Positions 1 through 5,443 of a DNA stretch of 6,011 bases are shown here, in pieces. Position numbers and translations under genes: made by a program. The stretch's first letter is position 1; each line of letters begins with the position of its first letter. Under the pieces are notes generated by a model. It saw only the letters and a list, made by a program, of their open reading frames with translations. It was not told where the DNA came from and did not search any database. Source of the DNA: Deltaproteobacteria bacterium (GTDB taxonomy: Bacteria; Desulfobacterota; GWC2-55-46; S146-70); NCBI GenBank assembly GCA_015492395.1, contig WGFD01000264.1, forward strand, positions 1 through 6,011. Direction: 5' to 3'.

Positions 1-842
1 GGCCTGGGAAACTCTACATAGTCGCCACACCGCTTGGTAATCTCGAAGACATAACGGTGAGGGCCATAAACGTACTTAAAACGGTCCCTCTCATAGCCGC
101 GGAGGATACACGGCGTACGAGAAAATTGCTCAACCATTATGGTATTGGCACCTCCCTCACCAGTTACCACGAGCATAACGACGAGATGAAGGGGAAGCGG
201 CTTCTCTCGAAACTGGAGGAAGGGATTGACATAGCGCTTGTATCGGATGCGGGCACGCCTGGGATATCCGATCCGGGTTACAGGCTAGTCAGGCTTGCTA
301 TAGGTAGCGGGATCGAGGTTGTGCCCATACCGGGCCCCTCAGCGGTTATCGCCGTGTTGTCGGTATCGGGTCTACCTACGGACAGCTTTAGGTTCGAGGG
401 TTTCGCTCCACCGCGGAAGACCAAGAGGAGGACCTTTATTCTTGGGCTCAAGGGCCTTAAAAAGACGGTGGTCCTGTATGAAGCGCCCAACAGACTAAAA
501 GGGTTGCTGGAGGATCTCATTGAGATCCTGGGAGATCCCAAGGTCGTGGTGGCACGGGAGATGACAAAGATCCATGAAGATCTTATAAGGGGCAGGGCTT
601 CAGAGGTCTTGGAGAGGTTCGAAGGAAGGGAAGTGAAAGGCGAGGTGGTGGTCGCTATCGGTCCCCAGGAGGCAGTGGCGAAGGAGGATATCCCCCTCGC
701 CGGGAAGATAGAGCACTATACACGTCAGGGTTTTTCGCTGAAGGACGCCGTCAAGGCGGTTGTCGAGGAGACCGGCCTTCCCAGGAGGGAGGTTTACATG
801 GAAGCCGTTAAGACCAGGGGAAGGAAAGAGAGGCTGGGGTGA
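1..842 (+). CDS. rsmI: 16S rRNA (cytidine 1402-2'-O)-methyltransferase RsmI, 5' end cut by window edge
   Basis: RsmI uses S-adenosylmethionine to 2'-O-methylate C1402 of 16S rRNA in the ribosomal P site, acting in the cytoplasm. The frame is open from base 3, giving 279 residues before a TGA. It begins PGKLYIVATPLGNLEDIT, the family's N-terminal strand and glycine-containing loop, so only a few codons are missing. The GTG at 57 is internal and is not the start, because using it would remove this essential first motif. Family signatures (fragment numbering) are AAEDTR near 32-37, SDAGTPGISDPG at 81-92, PGPSA from 110, FEGFAPPRK near 131-139, and a later YEAPNR and AREMTKIHED. A small helical C-terminal domain closes the protein (SLKDAVKAVVEETGLPRREVY). 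E. coli RsmI is 286 residues, so the length agrees. Identification is firm; the true start lies outside the window. Confidence 0.96.
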   Translation, partial: PGKLYIVATPLGNLEDITVRAINVLKTVPLIAAEDTRRTRKLLNHYGIGTSLTSYHEHNDEMKGKRLLSKLEEGIDIALVSDAGTPGISDPGYRLVRLAIGSGIEVVPIPGPSAVIAVLSVSGLPTDSFRFEGFAPPRKTKRRTFILGLKGLKKTVVLYEAPNRLKGLLEDLIEILGDPKVVVAREMTKIHEDLIRGRASEVLERFEGREVKGEVVVAIGPQEAVAKEDIPLAGKIEHYTRQGFSLKDAVKAVVEETGLPRREVYMEAVKTRGRKERLG

Positions 843-897
843 AGAGCCGGCAGGCGAGGGCAGATAGGGTTTGCGGGTAGCCACCGGCTTTTATGGC

Positions 898-927
898 TTG
901 ATAACGTTCGGGCCAATAAGGTAGAAT
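898..927 (+). promoter_or_regulatory. Candidate sigma-70 promoter for the 71-residue membrane protein
   Basis: TTGATA at 898-903 and TAGAAT at 922-927 are each one mismatch from the -35 and -10 consensus and are separated by 18 nt. The -10 ends only 9 nt before the ATG at 937. A transcript from this site would therefore have almost no leader, and the gene would be read as leaderless or nearly so. The match is good but unproven, and read-through from rsmI is the alternative. Confidence 0.35.
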
Positions 928-936
928 AGGGCCGTT

Positions 937-1152
937 ATGAAGAGAATAATACTGGGCATCATAATAGGCGCGGTACTGTTCTATTTATTCGTATATTATG
1001 GTGGTGCTGAATACCTTCAGTTGTTCGGCAACAAGACCGCGGAGGTGGGTATGGAACTGAAGCAGTACGAAAAGAGGTTGAGGGACTCAACTAAACGGGT
1101 CAGGGAGGTCGCGGGGGAGGCCGGAAAGAGGCTGAAGGAGCATGTGCCCTGA
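937..1152 (+). CDS. Small single-pass membrane protein with a charged helical tail, function unknown
   Basis: I do not recognise this 71-residue protein. Residues 1-3 are MKR, followed by a hydrophobic stretch of about 17 residues (IILGIIIGAVLFYLFVY) that should act as an uncleaved membrane anchor. There is no lipobox and no clear signal-peptidase site. From about residue 35 to the end the sequence is rich in Lys, Arg and Glu with few helix breakers (MELKQYEKRLRDSTKRVREVAGEAGKRLKE shown in part by its first half, MELKQYEKRLRDSTK), which suggests an amphipathic helix or short coiled coil. The shape resembles small YtxH-like envelope proteins, but this is only a resemblance. It lies 94 nt downstream of rsmI and converges with the lipoprotein gene, with 17 nt between the stops. 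The Shine-Dalgarno is weak (AGG at 928-930). Codon use resembles its neighbours, which favours a real gene. Confidence 0.65.
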   Translation: MKRIILGIIIGAVLFYLFVYYGGAEYLQLFGNKTAEVGMELKQYEKRLRDSTKRVREVAGEAGKRLKEHVP

Positions 1153-1169
1153 AGCCCGAGGGTTGGTTC

Positions 1170-1805
1170 TCAGCGACCTTCCACTGATGGTTTCAGAACG
1201 AATGGAAAGACCATCGAGATCGTGTTGGTTCCTACGTATACCTCCTCTAGCCGCAGTTCGGCCCTTCCCCTCTCCTCTTCGAACCGCCGGAATATGAGCA
1301 GCCTCGATACATTCTCCCCCGGCTTTACGGTGACGGCAAGGTCGTAAAACCGTCCCTCTACCTGGGAGAGTATAGTGCCGGCATCCACCCTTGCCCTGAG
1401 CAGATCGTACATGTCCGTATAGTCCATGGGCTTACTGTACTCCATCCTTCTGTCCAGAAGCGCCGTAAACGCGGGGTTGTATATAACGTTGTCTTCTGAG
1501 TTGTTGTAAATCTCCATTCGGAAGAGCGTAAAGCCGTACTCCGGCAGTTCCGCGAAGAAGGGGTGGCTCTTTTCCAGATCTTCGGTCGTGACAGGTATGA
1601 CGGTAAACATAACAGGGCCGTTCCTGAATACAAACTTTCCGTTCGCAACACTGTATCCAGGGAGTTCAGGTCTGCCAGGGGAGAATACCTTCTTGCCCTT
1701 CGCCGACATGCAGCCTGCAATAAACTGGAGGAGGCAAAGCGCAGACAAGAGTAGAGCTATCTTCTTATTGTGAACCCTGTAAATTCTCCTGTATAGTCTT
1801 CCCAT
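1170..1805 (-). CDS. Unrecognised lipoprotein, last gene of the DUF2062-acylphosphatase operon
   Basis: This is a 211-residue predicted lipoprotein that I cannot assign to a family. A basic n-region (residues 1-15) and a hydrophobic core (16-28) lead to the lipobox IAGC, with Cys32 as the predicted lipidated residue. The mature part, about 180 residues, alternates short hydrophobic and charged stretches and has no obvious transmembrane segment or catalytic motif. Segments such as FTLFRMEIYNNSEDNVIYNP suggest a beta-rich, immunoglobulin-like envelope domain, which is a guess. The ATG at 1805 is the only usual start that keeps the whole signal peptide. The next Met is residue 33, just after the Cys. 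Consequently the first 49 nt overlap the end of the acylphosphatase gene in a different frame, and no clear Shine-Dalgarno precedes the ATG. Translational coupling to the upstream gene is likely. It probably acts on the periplasmic side of an envelope membrane. Confidence 0.8.
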   Translation of the reverse strand: MGRLYRRIYRVHNKKIALLLSALCLLQFIAGCMSAKGKKVFSPGRPELPGYSVANGKFVFRNGPVMFTVIPVTTEDLEKSHPFFAELPEYGFTLFRMEIYNNSEDNVIYNPAFTALLDRRMEYSKPMDYTDMYDLLRARVDAGTILSQVEGRFYDLAVTVKPGENVSRLLIFRRFEEERGRAELRLEEVYVGTNTISMVFPFVLKPSVEGR

Positions 1806-2035
1806 GATATATCTATGCCGCTGACCACCGCTCCGGGTGGACCTTTACGGCACCACTCTATCACCCTTTTTAATGGCTCTGCGCTACCTTCCAGCACCGC
1901 CTCTACACTTCCGTTGCATGTATTTCTTACCCAGCCGCTTACACCGTTTCTCATGGCGACTTCCTGTGTGCCGGCCCTGAAAAAGACGCCCTGAACCTTC
2001 CCATTGATCTCGATATGTACCCTCTTCTTTTTCAT
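1757..2035 (-). CDS. acyP: Acylphosphatase
   Basis: Acylphosphatase (EC 3.6.1.7) hydrolyses acyl phosphates to carboxylate and phosphate in the cytoplasm; its physiological substrate is usually unclear. The 92-residue product is full length for this roughly 90-residue single-domain family. It carries the phosphate-binding loop GKVQGVFFR, with catalytic Arg20, and GWVRNTCNGSVEAVLEG, with catalytic Asn38. A later GAVVSGID followed by a C-terminal TGFTIRR strand completes the ferredoxin-like fold. I chose the ATG at 2035 because it gives the normal family N-terminus (MKKKRVHIEINGKVQG). A longer open frame reaching upstream to about 2200 runs inside the DUF2062 gene and adds nothing family-like. 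The start is 11 nt after the DUF2062 stop, with no visible Shine-Dalgarno, so coupled translation is likely. In this copy the usual VGFR loop reads VFFR, a tolerated variation. Confidence 0.95.
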   Translation of the reverse strand: MKKKRVHIEINGKVQGVFFRAGTQEVAMRNGVSGWVRNTCNGSVEAVLEGSAEPLKRVIEWCRKGPPGAVVSGIDISWEDYTGEFTGFTIRR

Positions 2036-2046
2036 GGTGAAAGCAT

Positions 2047-2583
2047 TTACGAAGTTGGTGAATTGTCCATCCCGGCCGCCCGTCTGGCGGCCTTCTTCAT
2101 CCTGTATTGCGTGACCCACCGCTTTACCACGAAGTAGACGATTATGGAGAATATGGTGGATATGATTACATTTCCGACAAGGAAGACCACGGCGGCCCAC
2201 TTCACCCCGTCATGCAGGTTGTAGTTCCTGACGACCTCGAGTATAATGTTCTTGTCTTCCCAGAATATGAGGGCGCCGACTACCGAGCTGAGTGTCCATA
2301 CCAACGGCGTCGTAACAGGGTTCATCACAAAGCTGCCGAGGATGGCGGCACCTTTGTTTACCTTCAGGATATAAGAAAAGAATATGGCCAACAAGATTCC
2401 GAACCCGAACGTCGGCAAAAGCCCGGCCGCAACGCCGATTGCCGCTCCGACAGCAATCCTCTCCGGCGGATCGTTGAACCTCAGTACCCTGAGGTACATG
2501 TATCTTCCCCAGCGCTTAACCCTTACCAGGAGGGAGTGTTTTCTGGCGTTCTTCCGCTTCCTGCGGTTCTTACTATCCAGCAT
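2047..2583 (-). CDS. DUF2062 family integral membrane protein
   Basis: This 178-residue protein matches the DUF2062 family, membrane proteins of unknown function. A basic cytoplasmic head (residues 1-35, MLDSKNRRKRKNARKH) precedes the family core. The core has ERIAVGAAIGVAAGLLPTFG (41-60), then FGILLAIFFSYILKVNKGAA, and then the characteristic NPVTTPL (88-94). Likely membrane segments lie at about 43-56, 59-74, 79-106 and 129-153. The tail is basic again (KRWVTQYRMKKAARR). The ATG at 2583 is preceded on the minus strand by AGAGG (complement of 2588-2592) at a 4-nt spacing. It is the first gene of the three-gene minus-strand operon and is divergent from the ChaN gene. No convincing promoter was seen for it, although the AT-rich palindrome cluster upstream is where one should lie. 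Family membership is fairly sure; function is not known. Confidence 0.88.
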   Translation of the reverse strand: MLDSKNRRKRKNARKHSLLVRVKRWGRYMYLRVLRFNDPPERIAVGAAIGVAAGLLPTFGFGILLAIFFSYILKVNKGAAILGSFVMNPVTTPLVWTLSSVVGALIFWEDKNIILEVVRNYNLHDGVKWAAVVFLVGNVIISTIFSIIVYFVVKRWVTQYRMKKAARRAAGMDNSPTS

Positions 2584-2640
2584 ATGGCCTCTAAGTTCTC
2601 CTGCTCGGGATGTGATAAAAGGTATTTATGCGTCCCTCTT

Positions 2641-2712
2641 CACTTTTCCTATTATTATGGAACCTCTGAATAATTCATCCCTGAATTATTCAGAGACGAA
2701 AAAGGAAAAGTG
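2641..2712. repeat. Nested perfect palindrome: 10-bp outer arms around a 14-bp hairpin
   Basis: The inner arms CTCTGAATAATTCA (2664-2677) and TGAATTATTCAGAG (2682-2695) are perfect reverse complements separated by the 4-nt loop TCCC. Outside them CACTTTTCCT (2641-2650) and AGGAAAAGTG (2703-2712) are again perfect reverse complements. Neither strand has a T-run right after the inner stem, so this is not a standard intrinsic terminator. A mobile repeat (MITE- or REP-like), a protein-binding site or a structured RNA are all possible. Confidence 0.85.
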
Positions 2713-2730
2713 CGATTTTTCTTTTTCTTA

Positions 2731-2761
2731 CATTTTCAATGACTTACAGCCATTGAAAATG
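2731..2761. repeat. 11-bp perfect inverted repeat
   Basis: CATTTTCAATG (2731-2741) and CATTGAAAATG (2751-2761) are perfect reverse complements with a 9-nt loop. It follows a pyrimidine-rich run (TTTTTCTTTTTCTT, 2716-2729). The stem is followed by GC-rich sequence rather than a T-run on the plus strand, and by A-rich sequence on the minus strand, so a terminator role is not supported. Confidence 0.8.
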
Positions 2762-2781
2762 GCGGCATATCCCTGCGCCGC
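2762..2781. repeat. Short GC-rich inverted repeat
   Basis: GCGGC (2762-2766) pairs with GCCGC (2777-2781) across a 10-nt loop. It directly abuts the 11-bp repeat on its left and lies 4 nt from the next hairpin on its right. On its own a 5-bp stem could be chance; its place in a row of hairpins is why it is listed. Confidence 0.4.
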
Positions 2782-2785
2782 GCGA

Positions 2786-2808
2786 AAGGTCTGAATAAAT
2801 CAGACCTT
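2786..2808. repeat. 9-bp perfect hairpin sharing a motif with the nested palindrome
   Basis: AAGGTCTGA (2786-2794) and TCAGACCTT (2800-2808) are perfect reverse complements around the loop ATAAA. The core TCTGAATAAATCA (2790-2802) differs at one base from TCTGAATAATTCA in the nested palindrome at 2665-2677, so the two structures look related. Only short T-tracts flank it, so a terminator role is unlikely. Confidence 0.8.
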
Positions 2809-2970
2809 CCTTATAAATAAATAACATGAATAGGAACGATAGTGCCAGAAGAACTTCCTTATATATGTAATTGGTGGCGGGTGCACATGGAAGATGTCCG
2901 GTGGATAAGCGCAAAAAGGAACCGCTCCTTACAAGGGAGAAAAGAGTGAAGTATGAAGCCAATTTCCGAT

Positions 2971-2998
2971 TTGACAAGACGATGATATTAGTGATAAA
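2971..2998 (+). promoter_or_regulatory. Candidate sigma-70 promoter for the ChaN-PDZ lipoprotein
   Basis: A perfect TTGACA -35 (2971-2976) is followed after 16 nt by GATAAA (2993-2998), which keeps the ATAA core of the -10 consensus. Transcription would begin near 3005, giving a leader of about 77 nt before the ATG at 3082. No better promoter is seen between the hairpin cluster and the gene. Confidence 0.55.
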
Positions 2999-2999
2999 T
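2981..2999 (+). promoter_or_regulatory. Possible weak Fur-type operator over the -10 element
   Basis: GATGATATTAGTGATAAAT matches the classical 19-bp Fur box at 11 of 19 positions by my alignment, as GATGAT and GATAAA repeats around ATTAGT. It covers the putative -10 of a gene whose family is linked to haem and iron, so iron repression would make sense. AT-rich promoters often give such partial matches by chance, so this is weak. Confidence 0.22.
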
Positions 3000-3017
3000 T
3001 GCAGCGTGTGTTTTCAG

Positions 3018-3047
3018 GGCGGTGCCGGAAGTCTCCGCCTGTAGGCG
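3018..3047 (+). promoter_or_regulatory. Two mutually exclusive hairpins in the leader of the ChaN-PDZ gene
   Basis: GGCGG (3018-3022) can pair with CCGCC (3035-3039), while CGCC (3036-3039) can instead pair with GGCG (3044-3047) around the loop TGTA. Both use the same central bases, so they cannot form together. The second ends 22 nt before the Shine-Dalgarno at 3070-3075. It matches no riboswitch class I recognise, and the stems are short. Confidence 0.25.
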
Positions 3048-3081
3048 TATGACCGAAACTGGGATATCCAAGGGGTGTAGT

Positions 3082-4314
3082 ATGTATTTCAGACGTTGTT
3101 TTCTGCTCCTGCTTCTGTTGACTGCGCCGGTGATTGCAGGTTGTTCCGTCAAGGGTCGGCCCGTGGCCGTCGATTCACCTTACTATCCGTTGGACAAACT
3201 TGAAGAGGGCTCTATCCTCCATGTACCGACGGGTACGCTCATTACTAAAGATCAACTCTTCTCCTATCTATTTCATCTCCCTATCGTTTATGTCGGCGAG
3301 ATACACGACAACCTGGAGCACCACAAAGTGCAGCTCGACGTCATAAGAACCATGTTCGAAAGGTATCCTGGCAAGATAGCCGTAGGCATGGAGATGTTCA
3401 GGACCTCTTCACAGACCGACCTGGACAGGTGGGTCGATGGTGAAATGGATGAGAAGGAGTTCTATAAGGTTTGGCACAGGAACTGGGGTATCGACTACGA
3501 GTACTACAGGGACATTCTGGAGTATGTCCGTGATAAGAAGATTCCCATCCTGGCCTTGAATGCCTCAAAGGAGCTTATAAGGGCGGTCGTCCACAGAGGT
3601 GTCGAGGAAGTGGATGAGGATGTGAAGGAGTTATTGCCCGAGATGGATGAGTCCGACCGGTTCCATCGCGCGATGGTACGGGCGGTATTCGGTGATCCAA
3701 GCCACAAAGGGATGGACTTCGACCAATTCTACAGGATACAGCTCTTGTGGGAAGAGACCATGAGCCGCAGGATCGCGGACTATATGAGGGATGCCGACGA
3801 CAACGAGCGAATAGTTGTGCTGACGGGCGGCGGTCACATAAACTATGGCTTCGGTATTCCAAAGCGGGTTTTCAGGCGGTTTCCAGAGCCTTATGTGACG
3901 GTTCTCCTCATGGCGCCGAAGGTTGTTGGCAACATAGAACAGGTACGGGAAAAGGAGATAGAGCTCCTTAAGGTGCAACTGCCTACCGTGCCGCTCCATG
4001 TGGCTGACTTCGTCTGGTCTACAGGATACGAGACCCTTGCCGGCAAGAGGCCTAAACTGGGCGTCCACCTCAAAGAGGGAGAGGGGCGGATGAGGGTGAT
4101 ATCTGTGAAGAAGGGGTCGGCTGCGGAGAAGGGAGGCATAAAAGAGGGTGACATCATAGAAGACCTGGACGGTGAACCTGTGAAAGAGTTCTCGGATCTG
4201 ACGTACCTGCTGGGGCTGAAGAATATGGGCGATGAGACTACTTTGGGCATCTTCAGGGAAGGCAAGCGTTACAGGATCAAGGTGTACTTTGAGAAAGAAG
4301 AGGGAAAGGAGTAG
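3082..4314 (+). CDS. ChaN-family lipoprotein (Tiki/TraB superfamily) with C-terminal PDZ domain
   Basis: The 410-residue protein starts at the ATG at 3082, preceded by AAGGGG (3070-3075) at 6-nt spacing. A longer GTG start at 3022 would bury the signal peptide. Residues 1-20 form a lipoprotein signal (RR, then six Leu, then lipobox VIAGC) with lipidated Cys21. Residues about 65-275 match the ChaN/DUF399 family, whose Campylobacter member is an iron-regulated, haem-binding lipoprotein. The two GX2H motifs of the superfamily are present as GEIH (72-75) and GGGH (249-252), plus GMEMF and the region around DQFYRIQLLWEETM. Residues about 325-403 form a PDZ domain (LGVHLKEGEG, then SAAEKGGIKEGDIIEDLDG). 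The product is envelope-attached. Haem binding or peptidase-like activity is inferred from relatives. It is divergent from the DUF2062 operon, and the extra PDZ domain suggests binding of a protein C-terminus. Confidence 0.9.
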   Translation: MYFRRCFLLLLLLTAPVIAGCSVKGRPVAVDSPYYPLDKLEEGSILHVPTGTLITKDQLFSYLFHLPIVYVGEIHDNLEHHKVQLDVIRTMFERYPGKIAVGMEMFRTSSQTDLDRWVDGEMDEKEFYKVWHRNWGIDYEYYRDILEYVRDKKIPILALNASKELIRAVVHRGVEEVDEDVKELLPEMDESDRFHRAMVRAVFGDPSHKGMDFDQFYRIQLLWEETMSRRIADYMRDADDNERIVVLTGGGHINYGFGIPKRVFRRFPEPYVTVLLMAPKVVGNIEQVREKEIELLKVQLPTVPLHVADFVWSTGYETLAGKRPKLGVHLKEGEGRMRVISVKKGSAAEKGGIKEGDIIEDLDGEPVKEFSDLTYLLGLKNMGDETTLGIFREGKRYRIKVYFEKEEGKE

Positions 4315-4342
4315 GCCTGGAGTACGCGGAGGGCCTGTCTGC

Positions 4343-4361
4343 GCGCAAGCACTCGTTGCGC
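4343..4361 (+). terminator. Weak hairpin after the ChaN-PDZ gene, doubtful terminator
   Basis: GCGCAA (4343-4348) pairs with TTGCGC (4356-4361) across 7 nt, 28 nt after the ChaN stop. The stem is followed by ATTTGCAATGG rather than a clean T-run; five T's come only at 4377-4381. It could slow transcription between the ChaN gene and the fbp promoter, but it is not a typical intrinsic terminator. Confidence 0.25.
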
Positions 4362-4387
4362 ATTTGCAATGGATAATTTTTGCTTCT

Positions 4388-4419
4388 TATGCTATAAAGT
4401 TATTATATTCAAAGGAGGT
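4388..4419 (+). promoter_or_regulatory. Extended -10 promoter and strong Shine-Dalgarno of fbp
   Basis: TATGCTATAAA (4388-4398) fits an extended -10 element, with the TG at 4390-4391 and TATAAA at 4393-4398. There is no good -35 at the normal distance, as is common for this class. Transcription would start near 4405. AAAGGAGGT (4411-4419) is an almost ideal Shine-Dalgarno, 5 nt before the ATG at 4425, which fixes the fbp start and predicts efficient translation. Confidence 0.5.
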
Positions 4420-4424
4420 AAACC

Positions 4425-5423
4425 ATGCCGATAGGGATGACACTAATGAAGTTTATCCTGGAAGAGCAGAGGAAATTTCCGAATGCGTCGGGTAATTTCA
4501 CCGGGCTCATATCGGATCTCGCCATCGCCGCGAAGGTAATCTCCCGAGAGGTCAATAAGGCCGGACTCATCAATATTCTCGGCGCCACCGGTTACTCAAA
4601 CGTCCAAGGTGAAGAGGTGCAGAAGCTGGATGAGTATGCCAACACGGTCATCGTCGGCTCTATGGAGCATGGTGACTACCTCTCTGCGATGGCCTCTGAG
4701 GAGATGGAAGGCATCTATGCGGTGCCGGAAAGGTATCCCAAAGGCAACTACCTTCTCGTGTTCGATCCACTCGACGGTTCGTCTAATATCGATGTGAACA
4801 TTAGCATAGGTACGATATTTTCCGTCCTGCGCAAGAAGGAGAGGGGTAAAAAGGTTACGGTGGAAGACTTCCTGCAACCTGGTACAGAGCAGGTCTGCGC
4901 CGGGTACATACTGTACGGCTCCAGCACAATACTCGTATATACATCGGGCTATGGCGTCCACGGTTTTACCCTGGACCCTAGCGTGGGAGAGTTTATACTC
5001 TCTCATGAGAATATAAGGATCCCCGATAAGGGGACTATATTCAGTATAAACGAAGGTAACAGCCGTTACTGGTATGACGGTACCAAGAACTATATAAAGA
5101 TGCTGAAGAGCAGGACGACCATTTCCGCCCGCTATGTGGGTTCCCTTGTGGCCGATTTCCACAGAAATCTCATAAAGGGAGGTATATTCCTCTATCCCAA
5201 GGACCGGAGGGCAAAGAATGGCAAACTCCGTCTTTTATACGAGGCGAACCCTCTGTCCCTAATAGTGGAACAGGCCGGTGGGGCTGCCACCACAGGGGAA
5301 AAGAGGGTTCTCAAGATTGTGCCGAAGGAGCTGCACCAGCGGGTTCCACTCATTATAGGCAACAAGAGGGATGTGATCGAGGCGGAGAGGTACTGGCAGG
5401 AGTCGCTGACCGCTGTCGTGTAA
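4425..5423 (+). CDS. fbp: Class I fructose-1,6-bisphosphatase
   Basis: This cytoplasmic enzyme removes the 1-phosphate from fructose 1,6-bisphosphate (EC 3.1.3.11), the committed step of gluconeogenesis, and also serves the Calvin cycle where that exists. The 332-residue length is normal for class I. Metal-site residues are present: Glu92 and Glu93 (SEEMEG), Asp114 and Asp117 (FDPLDGSSNIDVN, 113-125) and Glu273 (LYEANP). Substrate-binding segments include ARYVGSLVADFHRNL (235-249), GGIFLYP (252-258) and NGKLRLLYE (265-273), with Lys267. The N-terminus reads MPIGMTLMKFILEEQRKFP, and the strong Shine-Dalgarno supports the first Met over Met5 or Met8. gatC follows after 20 nt and is probably co-transcribed. 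No residue needed for activity appears to be missing. Whether AMP inhibits it cannot be judged from this reading. Confidence 0.97.
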   Translation: MPIGMTLMKFILEEQRKFPNASGNFTGLISDLAIAAKVISREVNKAGLINILGATGYSNVQGEEVQKLDEYANTVIVGSMEHGDYLSAMASEEMEGIYAVPERYPKGNYLLVFDPLDGSSNIDVNISIGTIFSVLRKKERGKKVTVEDFLQPGTEQVCAGYILYGSSTILVYTSGYGVHGFTLDPSVGEFILSHENIRIPDKGTIFSINEGNSRYWYDGTKNYIKMLKSRTTISARYVGSLVADFHRNLIKGGIFLYPKDRRAKNGKLRLLYEANPLSLIVEQAGGAATTGEKRVLKIVPKELHQRVPLIIGNKRDVIEAERYWQESLTAVV

Positions 5424-5443
5424 GTGGTATTTTGGGAGGAGCT

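Larger units (their letters stand above)
2584..3081. other. Divergent intergenic region, about 500 bp without a supported gene
   Basis: This stretch separates the minus-strand DUF2062 operon from the plus-strand ChaN gene. Its left part, roughly 2641-2830, is clearly more AT-rich than the genes and holds four consecutive inverted repeats, listed separately. The middle (2831-2965) shows no structure I can name. The right part holds a TTGACA promoter, a possible Fur site and a leader able to form alternative hairpins. A 77-codon minus-strand open frame at 2977-2744 crosses two of the hairpins and looks spurious. Confidence 0.7.

Noticed and set aside
57..842. GTG at 57 as the rsmI start
   Set aside because: The frame is open to the window edge, and the codons before 57 encode the conserved YIVATPLGNL motif of RsmI.
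845..892. Inverted repeat AGCCGG / CCGGCT after rsmI, followed by a short T-run, as a terminator
   Set aside because: The stem encloses a loop of about 33 nt with no clear inner stem, and the T-run is only TTTT before ATGG. It is too weak to call.
2036..2200. N-terminal extension of acylphosphatase into the DUF2062 gene
   Set aside because: The added residues do not resemble the family and lie inside DUF2062 in another frame; the ATG at 2035 gives the normal 92-residue enzyme.
2107..2673. Long plus-strand open frame (188 codons) opposite DUF2062
   Set aside because: Its sequence is low in hydrophobic order and rich in Tyr, Arg and Pro, typical of an antisense shadow; the minus-strand protein has clear family motifs and membrane segments.
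2667..2692. ArgR (ARG box) operator
   Set aside because: ARG boxes have four bases between TGAAT and ATTCA; here there is one, so the spacing does not fit.
2786..2812. 9-bp hairpin as an intrinsic terminator
   Set aside because: Only CCTTATAAAT follows on the plus strand and CTTTCGCGC on the minus strand; neither is a U-tract.
2806..2866. Direct repeat CTTCCTTATAWAT at 2806-2818 and 2854-2866
   Set aside because: It is thirteen bases with one mismatch in AT-rich DNA and only two copies; chance is a sufficient explanation.
2744..2977. 77-codon minus-strand open frame in the intergenic region
   Set aside because: It runs across two perfect hairpins, its sequence resembles nothing known, and it looks like translated AT-rich DNA.
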